The position numbers and the translations under genes are program-made. From NCBI GenBank assembly GCA_027257055.1, contig JAPVLO010000001.1, positions 14,159,501 to 14,223,500 of the forward strand: a DNA stretch of 64,000 nt, written 5' to 3'. This document shows, one piece after another, positions 49,335 through 63,260 of this stretch (positions within the stretch are counted from its first letter, which is position 1; every line of letters begins with the position of its first letter). The DNA comes from Cephalopachus bancanus (taxonomy: Eukaryota; Chordata; Mammalia; Primates; Tarsiidae). The notes beneath the pieces were generated by a model. The model worked only from the letters and a program-made list of their open reading frames with translations, was not told where the DNA came from and searched no databases.

Positions 49335-50829
49335 GCTTTAGTGATTGGGGACCAGACCACCCCCATCCCGGAGTGCCCCAGTTCATTGAGGCAAACCCAT
49401 CCAGGGTCTTGTGCTGGCTCCATCGCCCTCCACAGCCTAGGGGGGCTGAGGAACAAGGGGTGAAGTGGCGAGTCAGAGTCCAATTTGGAAAGGAGGAGCT
49501 TTCCTGGAGGGCCGGGCGAGCTGTTTCAAAATGACGCTTGGATAGAAAAGGAACTCCCATCGCTTGACACTTTTGGGATGCTGTCATTCATTCCACAAAG
49601 CCTTGGGAATCCCAGGCAGGACCATTCAAGCCTCACTCGTGGAATCAAAGCACACAAGACCTGCTTCAGAATGGGACTTAGCCACAGTTTCATAAATATA
49701 ACTAAACGGCCAGGAAAATCGATCTCCAGCTGTCTCAGCAGTGGATATTGTGGTTGCCATAGATACAAGAGGGCGTGGAGAGGGCGGGTAGCAGAAGAGA
49801 TTTCAGGAAGTAAATAGGAATTAGAAACGCAAGGGCACCCGACGTCAAGTGATCGAGACCTTAGAAGACAGGAAAGGAAACCTTAAGATGTAGACGGGTC
49901 ACACCTCAGACGGGACAGCCTGAATGCTCCCAGACAGAATTTACCTGCATCTCCATGTGTCTTTGTTTGGCTCCGTGACCATTCCTGAGGCTACCCGGCC
50001 CGGCCGGCCGGTCCCCAGCTCCTGTGGGGCTGCTTCCTACCCACCTGGCTCCTGACAGCAGTCCCACGCCCTTGCCCACTCCCTGGCCTTTGCTGTCGAG
50101 ATTCCATGTGTCTGGACCAAATGACTGAATGAGACATCTCCGAGCCTCCACCCAGCCCCTAATAAAGCCTCACACGGATGAGGCCTGGACTCCTCCCCAG
50201 GTGAAGACCTCATTGTCCTGGCTACCACGAGGATGCGGTGGAGAAGGGAGAGAACAGAGTGCTCGTCCCTGCTCACAGAGTGGCTTGCTGTCCAACACCA
50301 GTGCCCGCAGCCACGCCTCCGTGTGCCAGGGACACGGACGCACGCCTGCCTTCCTTGCCAGTGAAGAGACACAGCCACAAGCTGCTTTTTGCCTCCAGCT
50401 AGGGATCGGGTTTGAACTGGGCAGAGGTTGTGTGTCAGGAAATGCCAAGCCCCCTTTCCCAGCTCAGCCAGACAGCCCACCTGTCCTCACCTGCAGGCGG
50501 GACCTGCCCACACTCTGAGATCACCTCCTGCCCGGGGCGAGGTGCTTCTAAGGCAGCGCTGGCTCGTCCCACGTTTGGCTGGGCTTCCGTGCTCAACCCT
50601 GGGTCTGGGGCTGTCTGCCAGGGAGCCAGGCCTGGGGCCGGATGTTAATGACCCTTCAACCTGGATGGCACAAGAGACTTCAAATGATGTCACTGAGTCC
50701 TTACAGCGACCCTTGGCCAGCTTTGTCATCCTCTTGTGTAGAGAACTCGGTGGTTCAGAACTTGGTGGTTTGGTCGTTTCTGTGCCATGAATCGTTCTTT
50801 CTCCTGGTCTCCAAGTTCATGGATTCTTT
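49335..50829. other. Unique intronic sequence
   Basis: Includes ccggccggccgg at about 50000-50011. No exon is recognised. Confidence 0.5.
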
Positions 50830-51158
50830 TTTTTTTTTTTTTTTTTTTGAGTCAGAGTCTCACTCCGTCACCCAGGCTGGAGTGCACTGGCATGCTCACA
50901 GCTACCGCAGGCTCAACTGCCTGAACTCAGGCGATCCTTCCGCCTCAGCCTTCTGAGTAGCTGGAACTACAGGCGCGTGCTGTATTAACTAATTTTCAAA
51001 ATGTATTAACTAATGAATTAGCTAATTTTTTTTATTTATTGTAGCGATGAGGTCTCGCCAAGTTGCCCAGGCTGGTCTCGAACCCCTGGGCTCAAGCAAT
51101 CCTCTTGCCTCGGCTTCCCTAAGTGCTGGGATTACAGGTGTGAGCCACCACGCCTGGC
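50830..51158 (-). mobile_element. Alu, antisense, with a small insertion
   Basis: Flanked by caagttcatg. The arm junction holds a duplicated tattaactaat motif (about 50983-51020). Confidence 0.92.
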
Positions 51159-51384
51159 TCAAGTTCATGAGTTCTAAGCGATGCCTACCTAGGGCGCCCT
51201 GCCTATTGTTACTCAGCCCCAAACACAACTCCTTCTGTCTGGCGTCTGGCATTTGGCCTACTTTAAATGTCATGGGGATAACGGATGTCACTGGGACATG
51301 CTCTGGCCTTGGCCTTTGGCCTACAATACACTCCGTGCCTGCCAGCCACCTCCCCATCTGGTCAAAGTTCTAATGTTTTTTAAA

Positions 51385-51975
51385 GCCAGTCCTGTCCATT
51401 GGGACCCAAGCCTCAGCACTAAAGAATGGCTGTCAGAACAGCAACTGGGCACGGCATATTCTCACTCAGGAGTGGGGGCCAAGCACTGGGCACAAGGGTG
51501 GGAATGGCAGACACTGGGGACCACGAGAGATGGGGGAATGAGGGTTGAAAAATCATTGGATACCACGTTCACCACCTGGGGGTGGGCTCATTCGAAACCC
51601 AAACCTCAGCCGGGCACATTAGCTCACACCTGAAATCCCGGCACTTTGGGAGACCAAGGTGGGAGGCTTGCATGAGCCCAAGAGTTCAAGAGTAGTCTGG
51701 GCAGCACAGTGAGGTCCCATCTCTACCAAAAATTAGCTGGGTCCAATGGCACACGCCTGTAGTTCCGTTTACTCAGGAGGCTGAGGCGGAAGGATCGCCT
51801 GAGCCCAGAAAATTGAAGCTGTGGTGACCTGTGACCGTGCCACTGCACTCTAGCCTGGGGACAGAGTAAGACTCTGACTCAAAGTATAAAAATGAAAAAA
51901 ATAACAAACCTCACCATCACACAACAGACCTGTGTAACAAACCTGCACATGTACCTTTTGAATCTAAAATGAAGT
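51385..51975 (+). mobile_element. L1 3' end interrupted by an Alu
   Basis: Motifs of the L1 3' UTR (tctcactcaggagtggggg, acctgtgtaacaaacctgca, catgtacc) lie either side of the Alu at 51609-51904. Confidence 0.75.
51609..51904 (+). mobile_element. Alu inside the L1
   Basis: Flanked by caaacctca (51600-51608 and 51905-51913). Confidence 0.95.
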
Positions 51976-54900
51976 TAAATTTTAACATTTTTTAAATCAA
52001 TTAAAATTTTTAAAATGTATTAACTATAACTACAAATGACTGAGTTGGATACATGCACAGCAGAGTCGGATAGAGAGCCTCATGGTTCCTATTATATTTT
52101 GACTGGGAAATAAAAGATGGGTTACATGTGTTTTATTGTCCATTCCACCCCACGCTAGCCCCCAAACTTTCTTTTATATGCTAAACCTAACTAGGAAAAA
52201 AATACTAAATAGATTAACTTCGAAAATGGCTGTCAGGCACGGTTGAGTCCGTAGCGAACTGTGTGGACTCAACCCTCCTAGACTTTGAGCTGCTGCTAGA
52301 AGGAACAGAAGACATCCACACGGGCAGGGCAGGGCTCATTAAGATGAGTTAGGTATGCCCGTATGAAAACATGTGGCTTGTGGCTGATGATTCAGGGCGG
52401 GCACCCAGCAGATGCCTCCAGGCCATGTCTGCTGCCGCGGTGAACCGGGAGGAGGCGTGGTCCCGTGTCTCAGGTATGTTACCTGGACGAGAGGAAGACA
52501 TTCCCTCGGGACATGAAGGCAGTCTTCCTAAAAAGTTCCGTTCCTCTTCTCTCGTGTGAACCACCCTCGGTTCTTTCTGGTTCTCCAGTTCTGAATACGC
52601 AGCCTGACGTCCCCCTTCCCTCCCCGTGTCCCCGACTCCTGGGGGACAGGCAGCGACTTGGTCTTAGCCATGCTGGAACGCACCGGCGCCTGGGAGATGT
52701 CCACTGAAGTTACTCCCCATACGTGCATGGGCACCCCTGGCCGTCCATCATATCACATCGCTGTCTCTGACTGGTACCCATCTCGGGACCATTCTACACT
52801 GGTTTTGCGTGCCCTTGAAACCCGTTCAAGGAAACTGAATTGGCTGGATTTCCCGCCTGGTTCACAGGGAAGAAGGATTTTGCTCTTTGTGGTGGGGTGG
52901 CGGTGACCCACGCTTCCTCTTTCATATACCTTGCCTTGCTAATACCATGTTGGAATTATTTCCTTAATTTCTAAAGCTGCATGTGCGGAAATGGCTTATA
53001 TTTCCTGTTTTGATAAACTAATAGAATTTTGCTGAGAACCTTGTTCCCGAGTTGGCTTTCTTCTCCGTTGGCCTCTTTGGATTAAAAGAATGATTCTAAA
53101 AATTCCAGCTTGACTGGACTTGTGATGAAGAACAAAGACTTGCATATGTTTGCCTTAAAGCATGAGAGAACACTCCTTAACAATAAGGAGTATTTGTCTC
53201 ATATATTTTCCTTAGAGTGGGTTATTCAATATCCCTCTGTTGAGGACATTTGGGTTGGTGCCGACGGCGATCTAATGGTAAAGTATCTGTAAATTCCCTC
53301 CAGAGAATTGCTCTTCTTGGCTGGAGGTATATTGGCTTTAAAAGACTTCCTTGGACAAGTCGTTTCTGGGAATATGTGGAGGACAGAATATTCTTTGTCT
53401 CAGGACAGATGAGTTTTGTTCTCGTGTCTTCATATAAATGTGATGAATGCTCATTTTTATGTGCACGTTGAGTACAATGGTGAACGTCTTTTCTTTCATT
53501 CATATACGTTGTATCAACTTTCAACGATACTCACATCTGCAGAGAGTGGGTGCGTGTGTCCACGGGTTTGTTCCCTTGATGTGCGTGGGCGATTTGCACC
53601 GGAAGTTAGAGAAACGGCGAATCTTCAAGAGGCCACGCTTTTTGTGGGCTTTATTTTCTGGCATTCAGGTTGTTATTTAAACCTGTTGTAAATGTTCCCG
53701 AACTTAAGTACAAATCTGCCGTTGGGAGCAGTGGTGGTGTGGGTTTGGAATGGCGTCTCCTCAGCTATCCACAAAGGAGGCCACCCTTTTCCCCAGGTGG
53801 GGAAGGAAAGGCTCTTCCTCTTCCCGATGGCTCATGACCTCTCATGACGGCAACATGACACTCGCTTCTCCCCTCCGTCCCTGGGTTGTTCACAGAGGCG
53901 TCGTGGCCAGCAACCTGTGGGACCGGATGTCCTCTTCATCCCGCAGCTGCTACCCTTGATCTCTGCTCCGCCTCCACTGAATCCCACTGATAAACGACAG
54001 AGCGGTGTCTCCGCTGGCAGCCAGGGAGACGACGGCTCATGGCCAGAGACTCCCGAGAGCCTGCGAGGAGCCTCGTTCGGGAAGCCAGGCCCGAGTTTTC
54101 CTTAGCAGGATCTGTAGCTCCTTTCCTCCCGGAGCATCTGGATCGCACATTCAGAGTGATGTGAATGTGTCTAGGAGGCATGCCCATGCAAATAGGTGGG
54201 CTTCCAAAGCCTTCTGAGTAGAGTGATGCCAAGGTTCAGATAAGGCTCAAGGGAAAGAATTCTCGTATAAAAAGTCAACCAAGAAATCCCTTGCTCAAAG
54301 CTGTCCAGTTTGCACCTGGAAAAAATATCTGTTGCATTCCAGTTGAGTAGAGCAGCATCTGAGGTTTCCAGAAAATACATCTTACGCCTTTACGTTGCCA
54401 ACTGGCTCCTAGCAATCCGGTCATTTCCAACTCCTGTAATGTCTAATTAGCACAGCAATGCCGGCCCCCGATTCAGGGCAGGACAGAATTCAGCAGGAAA
54501 AGAAGAGTCCTGGAAGGATGCTTTGAGTAAAGAAAAGAGGCTGAAAGTTTGTCTGGCACTTGGACTGAGCAGAAGCTCAGACACTGAGTCCTGGGTGCTC
54601 AGAACCCCCCACCTCCCGAGACAGCACGGGCAGCAGGGGACAAAGCCGGGTCTGAGGGCCAGCACCTTTCTAGAACGGACGTGCCAGGGTCCACTTGGGC
54701 CTGGAGCACAGAGAACCGGTGAGAAGTCCTACTTTCCACCCCACCAAGAGAGGTGGGCCAGCCAGGGGTGTGCTGTCCCCACATTGTGTCCAAGCAAAGT
54801 CTGTTCTTGCGGTGCCAGCCCAGCTGTCTAGCGCAGGGCCTGACCTCGCCATGCGGACCTGCAAACCACACGAGAAAGCGGGTTCGGCTCAGCCAGCCTA

Positions 54901-57417
54901 GGGTGGGGCCTGCGTTCCTCGCTGACCCACGATGCCCCTGATGCTGTTTGTCCGCACGCCACCCTTGGATTCGGAGGCCGGGAAGCCCTGCTGGGAGAAG
55001 AGGTCACCGCCTTGATTGTGTCCACGGTCCTGCCTCGTATTCATACCTCGCTCCCATTCCCTCTGCCTCCTATTTAATGTGCAAGATGACTTCCAGATAA
55101 GTCCTCTTGAAACTCATGCACAGCTCCCACCTCGCTGCCGCCTGCGTCTCTTTCTCTCTCTTCCGCCCTTTCCTTGACTGTCTGGGTCTTGTGGCGAGAA
55201 CAACTCATCCGCCATCGTCCTTCATCCTCCGTCGTCCCCGTGGCACAGAGCCACTCGCCGACAGCTCTGCGTCTTACATCGAAGCTGCTGTGGACTCTGC
55301 CTTATTTTCCAAAACTCACTGTGCGCCGTTGGTTTTCACATCGCCGCCTGTTGGCTCCACAAAGCCAAAGATGTCCAGGGCTTATGGTGGTGCCAGAAAT
55401 TGCATCCTCCTTCCTTCACTGACCGTGTCCGTCCTAACGTCTTTAATTCCTCCAACTTTCCTTGAAGGAGCAGATGGGGCCAGCGGGGCCTGGTGTCCAC
55501 AGCCAGGTGACACGATGGGGCTGCCTGCAGCTCCTCAGTTAAAGGTTTCTTCATCTGCTGAAGGAATTAGTGATTCATCCCCTAGGCAGTCTCCTTCTGT
55601 GATTCGGAATTTAGGTCTCGTGTTTCACGGTCGTGCCTCTGGGCAGCCGCTGAGAGGGCTCTCGGTCTAGCGAGGACAGAGTGCTCCGACCCTGTGGACG
55701 GTCTTGGGTTTGGACTGAAGAGGGGGCAGGGGATTGAATTGAGCCCTGAGCTGCAAGTCGGATGACCCAGCAGTGTTGGGGCATTCTGGGGGTCCTAAGA
55801 AGAATGGCTTCAAGTCCACTCTAATTCAGGATGTTCTTGGCGCCCTGATGACATGGTGCCTCCCGAGGCCTGGAGCTCAGGCCAGCAGGTCTATTGCTTC
55901 TTCTGCAGCAGTGAGGCCCTTGGCTGGCTAGGAGGAAGGCTGGCCTCGGGGGCAGGCATGGTGGGACGTGTGGGAGCCGTAGGGAGACAGCCAGAGCCGG
56001 GCTAGCCTCCCCGTTGAAGGGAATGATTTCAGGCTTAGCCCTACCATTCCTTATTCTCTCTCTAGCCACCCTCTTCTTCAGAGCGCTCAGCAGGATTTAA
56101 GTGATGTGGGTTTTGTTGTCTGTTTACTCAATGTCCTCGTCTACATGTTCACATGCCGGGGGGGGCAGAAATATCTGATCTGTCCCCCTCTTAATGCCCT
56201 GAGCCCAGCACAGCTCATGGCCCAGAAGAAAGTCCCATCACTGAGGAATGAATGGATGAATGAGTTTGTAAAGTGAACGGGTGGATGGATGGTCTCCCAG
56301 GCTAGCAAGTCTTCAGCTAGTGAGTCAGTTTGGAATCGGGGGTGTTAGGTGTCCTCTCCCTGGGGGTGTTGAAGAAGGATGTAGGGTCCTGGGTGGTCCT
56401 GGAGTCCCCCGATAGGGACGGGTTCTGTGTGGGTACGAGGAGGTGTGATTCAACCTTGCTCCCTGGAATAGGGAACTGTTCCCCACCTCTACCCCCCCCC
56501 GCTGGCTTCCTCGGGGGCTTCAGTATCATGGGTCCCACCAGGCCGTGAGCCTTTGTGTGTTTGGGGATGAAAGAAAGGGAAGACTTTCCACATCCAGAGC
56601 GGGTCCGCGGGAGCCTCCGGGTCCTGGAACTCCAAGGCCTTCTTGAACGCTTCAAGGGTGATGTCAGTGGCCGGGCACACCTGCAGGGGCCCTCAGAGCA
56701 GTGGGCTGCAACGGCTGTGCACGGTGACTGCCCGTGGGGACTCAGACTTGAGATGAGCAGTTGATGGAGCGTGTGATCGGTGTTTCTTTTTTTTCACCTG
56801 TGACTTTTATAGAAAGGGGATGTAAAATGCCTGGAGAGGCCCATCAAGGACTCTATAAAGAAAACAGAGGCACCTGGGCCGTCTGGGGAAAGCACGCCTG
56901 GGAGAGACAGAAGTCACACACGTGGACCAGGGCCGGGGTGTCATCTTGTGGGTTTGAGCAGAGTCTCGAGGAAGAAGCAGGGTGGGAAGAAATTCGTCAT
57001 TCTCACTAAGGAATTGACCAGAAAAGGATTGTGGCTTGTCTTTGAGTTGCATCAAGCATTCAAATCCCAGGATACACTCCAGGCCCCACGGTGAGGGTGG
57101 TGGCCAGTGTGTGGGCTGCTGCATACTTGGGTTTGAGGGGACCCCAAGTCTCCACCCTTTCTCATCCAAGGTCTTTAGCGAGGCATTCGTGTCTTAAGAC
57201 TGCTTCGGGGCCCCGTATCTCACCAGGAGAATGCCGAGGCTCAGGTCAGAGACTTGTTCAATCTTTGAGATACTGTCTGGGACACATACCCTGCACAAAT
57301 AGGTAAATATTTCTGTTCCTCCTGGAGACCCAACATTCCAGTGTCTGCTACTCAGGGCTCTTGTAGATTCTGGAATTCAGGAGAGTTCTTCTGGAGGACA
57401 GGTGAAACATCGATGGG

Positions 57418-57419
<2 letters not shown>
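51976..57419. other. Long repeat-poor intronic stretch
   Basis: Over 5 kb without a recognised Alu. About 53220-53300 (cctctgttgaggacatttgg) looks like a trace of an old antisense L1. The end of the stretch (56180-56270) has a weak L2/MIR-like signal with gaatgaatggatgaatga. Its open frames have no recognisable domains. Confidence 0.5.

Positions 57420-57462
<43 letters not shown>
57420..57462. repeat. (CA)n microsatellite
   Basis: About 21 pure CA units. Confidence 0.98.
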
Positions 57463-57465
<3 letters not shown>

Positions 57466-58237
57466 CACGTGCGTACACAGCTGGAAAGTCCATGCTGGAA
57501 GGGGTGGGCTCCCTCTCAGTGAGGTGCCCTTCCCTTGGGAGACAGGGTATCGGAGCCGTCGGCACGTGATTGAGAACATACTGAGATGAGGCGATACCCT
57601 CGTTAGTCTGCAAGTCCTAGATTTAAAACCGAAGAAACCACCATTCAACTTTAAGCAGATCATGAAGAACTCATTTCCACAGAGAGATCCGGGGAATATC
57701 TTCAGCCTGGGATTCGGAGTCTGTTAGATCAACTGGAAAGTACTGAAATCCACTGATTTCGACCACTGATTTATATACAGGGATGTGGCAAATGGCTCTA
57801 AAACCAAAACTAAAGATGCCACGTGAAACACTAGATGGAGAATGAGTTGATGCTTCACCTTGCAGTCAAAAGGGACCCCTCCCTTCCCCAAACAACTGTC
57901 CAGTGAGTTGCCTGGCAAGCCAGGGACCTGGGCAACGCACCTGTCCCTGCCATGCTCATGTATAATAAAAAGCGTGAATGTAGCGGCCCATTCAGACTTG
58001 GGTCTTTGGCACCAAATCTGTGGCTTGGTGTGGAACTGGGTTTTTCCAAATCACCTAGGCAAAATCACAGAACATATGAGCCTTGCTGTAGATAGCGTTG
58101 AAGCCACTAAAAAATTGGCAAATACCTAGATCCCATCGGAAGGCCTGAGAGGGTTTTAGAGAAGTCTCCTTTTACACTGTGGGACTCGGGCTGTCCCCTT
58201 ACCTCACTCAGGACAAAAAGATAATCCAGGATTCACC
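57463..58237. other. Unique intronic sequence
   Basis: No repeat or exon recognised. Confidence 0.45.
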
Positions 58238-58355
58238 TGTGGGAGAGGCTGTTCCAGCTCACCTGGCAGGGGAGGGCTGTACTATCTCACCCGTGGGGGA
58301 GTACTACACCAGCTCACCTGTGGGGTAGGCTATACCAGCTCACCTAGGAGGTCAG
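58238..58355. repeat. Short minisatellite, four imperfect units
   Basis: cagctcacct and its variants recur about every 26-30 bases (units near 58255, 58284, 58310, 58338), each followed by a G-rich segment. Confidence 0.8.
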
Positions 58356-59087
58356 GGCTGATGCTTGGCTGAACTCAAAGGGGAGAAATGAGGACCAATC
58401 TGTTTGTCATTTTAGTCTCAAAATATTTAGCTCTGCAGACAGTCTGAAAGGCAGAACCAGGGTCTGCAGGGCAGGGGCAGGGTCCTCCAGGTCATTTGGC
58501 CCCCCGTCTGTCTTTTATCTGATTGCCGAGATCAAGGGTGAGAAACGCCTTTGCCCGGATGGGATTGTCCAGGCAGCGAGCATCCTAATTATCCCCAGAC
58601 CTCATCTACGAGTTGTATCTCTGTCTCTGATGAAGAAAAGCTCCGTTATGCCCCCCACTGAACAATCTGGGGGTAAGTCTCTGCCCCTAACTTTCCCCCT
58701 CACTACGAACAAGCAAGCCAGGGTATCTGGTGGAATGAAGGGCTCACAGACTTTTCCTTCACGGCAGTGTCAGTGGCGGAGGGGAGGGTTTGCCACCCAC
58801 CTCCTCCAGGGGTGCCCTGCGTTTCCAGACAGCACGGGAAGCTGCTTCCACCACCTGGAGTTGGTACCACAGCCCTGGTCCTTCTTGTCAATCATAAGTT
58901 CACCTTCAGATGCCACAGAATCCCCGGGTTAGGGAATGTCCCCCTCGACGTGCCAGCTCCAAGACTCCTTGTGGTATCTGGCATGTAGTGGGCACTTCAC
59001 AAAGACGTTTACTGACCCTAGAGTTTGCAGCACCAAGAGGGAGCCCTCATGTAAGCAATCACCATGGGGTTAAGGATGTGTCAATGC
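58356..59087. other. Unique intronic sequence
   Basis: No repeat or exon recognised. Confidence 0.45.
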
Positions 59088-59385
59088 AGCCGGGCTCGGT
59101 GGCTCAGCCTGTAATCCCGCGCCTTGGGAGGCTGAGGTGAGTGGATTGCCTGAGCCCGCGGGTTCAAGACCCGCCTGGGCAATTGGCGAGACCTCATCTC
59201 TACAATAAATCAAAAAATTAGCCGGGTGTGGTAGCGCGCGCCTGTAGTTCCAGCTACTTGGAAGGCTGAGGCGGAAGGATCGCCGGAGCCCAGCAGGTTG
59301 AGGCTGCAGTGACCGTGAGCGGCCACTGCACTCCAGTCTGGGCGACAGAGTGAGACTCCAACTCAGAAAAAAAAAAAAAAAAAAA
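59088..59385 (+). mobile_element. Alu, young subfamily
   Basis: Starts gccgggctcggtggctcagc, has cccgcgggttcaagacccgc and a long A tail. Confidence 0.95.
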
Positions 59386-59532
59386 GGTTCATGGATTGTA
59401 ACAAGTGTCGGACTCTGGTGCAAGACGTCATCGGTGGGGGAGGGTGGGGGAGGGGATGGGGTAGATTCCACTCACTTTTGCTGTGCTTCTACAACTGCTC
59501 TAAAAAGTTAAGTCTATCTTTAAAAGGCTTAT

Positions 59533-60140
<608 letters not shown>

Positions 60141-60278
60141 ATTGAAAAGACGTAGCGAGTGTTTTGAATGAATGATTATGAGAGATGGGAGAATTCTCAA
60201 CAGACGGTGTTATGATGCATGCCGAAGATGACAGTGCTTTGGGTAACCTCTTCTGTGCTTTGTGCTTTCTTGTTGCAG

Positions 60279-60359
60279 GGCGTGAAGAAGTTTGATGTGC
60301 CCTGTGGAGGCCGAGACTGCAGCGGGGGCTGCCAATGCTACCCTGAGAAAGGCGGACGT
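60279..60359 (+). CDS. COL4A2: COL4A2 exon 4: start of the 7S region
   Basis: Exactly 27 codons in phase 0, preceded by a pyrimidine-rich tract ending tgttgcag and followed by gtaagt. It encodes residues 34-60, beginning [18 protein letters not shown] and ending YPEKGGR. Four cysteines lie within 12 residues (C42, C47, C51, C53). In type IV collagen the N-terminal 7S region forms disulfide and lysine-derived cross-links between four triple-helical molecules in the basement membrane. The collagenous Gly-X-Y repeats begin in the next exon, outside the window. This is the only other coding exon I find, about 59.5 kb downstream of exon 3. An Alu ends about 140 bases upstream and a DNA transposon begins about 66 bases downstream. 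Confidence 0.97.
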
Positions 60360-60424
60360 GTAAGTCACAGTGCAGCGCATCACGGTGGGAGATGGGACCT
60401 TCCTCATCCAGCTCTGCCTCGCTT

Positions 60425-61605
60425 GATGGCAGGGATGCCTTCTAAGAAACGCTTGGTTGGGCAGTTCCGTCACTGGGTAAACATCAGAAAGGTGCTTACA
60501 CACACCTAGATGGTCCACCCCAAGGCACACCTAGGCTGTACGGTCTAGCCTGCTGCTGCTAGGCTATGCACCTGCACAGCGTGTGTCTGTGCTGAAGGCT
60601 CTAGACAATTGGGAGGCAGTGGTAAGTATCCGTGAGTCTACATATATCTAATCATATGCAATAAAAATACGGTATGAAATTTAGAAAATAGTACACCTGT
60701 TAGGGCGCTTACCACAAATGGAGCTGGCAGGACCATTTGCTCTGGGGAGTCAGCCAGTGATGGTGAGTCATCGGAAAGGACCAGGACGTGGCTGTCCACA
60801 GCCGTAGAACTTTATCAACACTGTACACTCAGGCTACACTGAACTTCATTCAAAGTATTATTCTTTCTTCCATAACAAATTGACCTTAGCTTGCTGTACT
60901 TTTTTTACTTCGTAAACTTTCAAACTTTGCAATTCTTTTGTAATTGCACTTAGCTTTTTTTTTTTTTAATCTTTTTTAGCACTTAGCTTTAAGCATCCAG
61001 CTATGGAAAAATATTTTCTTCCATGATAGCTTTCTTCTATAAACTCTTTTCTATGTTACATTTATTTTATCTACTTTTCACTTTTTAATGCTTTTTTGTT
61101 GCAAACTAAGACACAAGCACACACATCAGCCTCGGCCTACCCAGGGTCGGGGTTCAATAACCTGTCTTCCACCCCCACATCTTGTCTTCCTGGAAGGGCT
61201 TCAGGGGCCATGACACACATGGAGTTGTTATCTACTGTAACACCTTCTCCTGGAATCTCTCCTGAGGGACCTGCCTGAGGCAATTTTACTGTAAATTTTT
61301 TTTTAACAAATGGGAGTACACTCTAAGATAGCAATAAGAAAGTACAGTATAGTAAATACATAGACCTAACATGGTCATTCATCAACAGGTATTGTGTACT
61401 CTGTATAATCAATCGTGTGTGCTGTACTTTTATATGACTGGAAGCACAGTAGATGCGTCTACCCCAGCGTCACCACAGACACTTGAAGATGATTTGCATT
61501 CTGATGATATGACAGCTGCAACATTACTAGGAGGGGGCGTTTCAGCTCAGGGGCTCACCGTCTTCCACGCAGTCTGCTGACGACCAAAACGTCATGCAGG
61601 TTTTG
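60425..61605. mobile_element. Tigger-like (pogo/Tc1-mariner) non-autonomous DNA transposon
   Basis: I recognise the Tigger2-type order: 'gtgcttacacacacctagat', 'gcacacctaggctgtacgg', 'aataaaaatacggtat', 'gggcgcttacca', 'cacacatcagcctcggccta', 'gaccaaaacgtcatgcag' at the right end. No transposase frame remains. It sits in intron 4 about 66 bases after exon 4. Confidence 0.8.
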
Positions 61606-62924
61606 AAATGAACACATCTTACATTGCTTGATAAAATCATGGCATACTTCGCTAAGAAATTTGATATCGTTGTGTTCTCTTCCACCAGAACAAGCAATGA
61701 TATAATGCAAAATTGGCTCAATTTATACCACCTTCCTAATACATTGAGAGCAATGTCCATTTTCATAAACCTCTTTTCGCTTGCTCTGTGTTATGAATGC
61801 ATATGTGTATACATATGTATATATAGTGAATGTAACTACATTTTATATGGATATTATACGTAAACATAGGTTTCACTAAAATATGTAAAGAAAGACATGG
61901 TTGCATCTGCCCTGCAGTGTAAACATACAAAATCGAGAGCTCTGGCCATTATATAATTATCACTTTTAAAATGACTCTGTTCATTCCCTGAATGTCCTTG
62001 ATGTAGCCCATTTCATCCATAAGTGAGAGGAAAAAAAGGCTGCCCCAAAATCTCACCGTCACACCTGGCAGAATTTGAAATACTGAGCTGACCCTGGGTT
62101 TGATATGTTTGCCTGAAGTGATTGGTCTCTCGTTCTGATGCCATGAAAGCTGATGTTTGGTCTTGGCAGTCCTTATTTGGAAAGTATGCTCTTTACATGT
62201 GCAAGCCCATGGTGTGTGTGTTTAGGGTGTGGGGAGCACTATTTCGTTTTCAACACAGCCTCTGCGTTCCTGTTCCTTAGATTTCTGCACTTTCCTTTAG
62301 GACTTGTGCTTGTCTACACCTTCACTTGGCGAGTGCCAGGTCATCAAGGCAGCTGTGAATTCTGAATGCTGGTCCACGTTGCCCTGGCATTGCTGAATCA
62401 GAAATGACCACAGTGCTTGGGTGTCCCAGATGGGTTTCACCAAGTGAAACCGGAAGTTGGTTTTCATTAGTCCTTCATTCCTACCCACTAGGAAGAACAA
62501 GCCTCAGTTGGGGTTTGGCCCCCTGCCTGGGGCATGATACCTTTGTGTCCTCTGCCAGCTGAAATCCAGTAGGTGACATTTGAGGTAGGAATCCCCTCTA
62601 TAAATGGGGTTGTCTTATGGGCTAACACGTGACCGATTGTTACTTCAGTGGCAAAGATGACCAGGAGGCTTCCTGCCCCTCCATCAAAGCTCCCACCCTA
62701 CCTGGCATGTCCATGCAAGCCGCCGTCTCAGAAGAGTTCTCTTTGGTTTTAGGAAATAGTCCTCTGCGTGTTGTGGGGACAACTTGATGCTTCAGGAATT
62801 GCTAGCTGAACATCACTTACCAGCATCTGACAAGGACAAATATTTTGTTAAGCATATGGGAACCATTTCACGGGATGTGAAAGTCCCCGGGGACCCGTGC
62901 TATATAGCTTTTCCCAGCATTGCT
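61606..62924. other. Unique intronic sequence
   Basis: AT-rich at 61800-61960. No exon is recognised. Confidence 0.45.
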
Positions 62925-63260
62925 GTTTTTTTTTTTTTTAAAGCAGGATTTATTGAGAAGACAGAAAAGCTCCCACAGTGGGAGGGGACCCGAAGGGTTG
63001 CCCTACCAGCCTTGCTTTTGCGACAGTGGTGGACCTGCCTAACCATAGGCTCCCCACTCCCCAAGCACGCAGCTGGCTCAGCCTTATATGGGCGTGGGGC
63101 AGATGGCCGAGTAGCACACACACATCTGCCAGGCCAGCCTGCTAGGCATAGCTTGACCCAGAGGACAAACACGTGATCAGACAAACAGAACCCAAGCAGA
63201 CCGAGGCGATGGTCCCTGGGCCCGCTCCTTCTCACTTGCTGTGATGATTTCATGCAGAAC
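62925..63260 (-). mobile_element. LTR-like retrocopy with poly(A), antisense
   Basis: On the minus strand there is a TATA-like catataagg, then, roughly 170 bases on, caataaatcctgcttt followed by a pure A run (a T run on the + strand near 62926). This is the layout of an LTR U3-R ending at the polyadenylation site, as in an endogenous retrovirus transcript retroposed by L1. The left limit and family are uncertain, and it carries no gene. Confidence 0.45.

Noticed and set aside
55107..55670. 187-codon plus-strand open frame in the repeat-poor part
   Set aside because: Low-complexity Ser/Pro/Leu composition, no domain, no Gly-X-Y. It may merit a conservation check but is not supportable as a gene.
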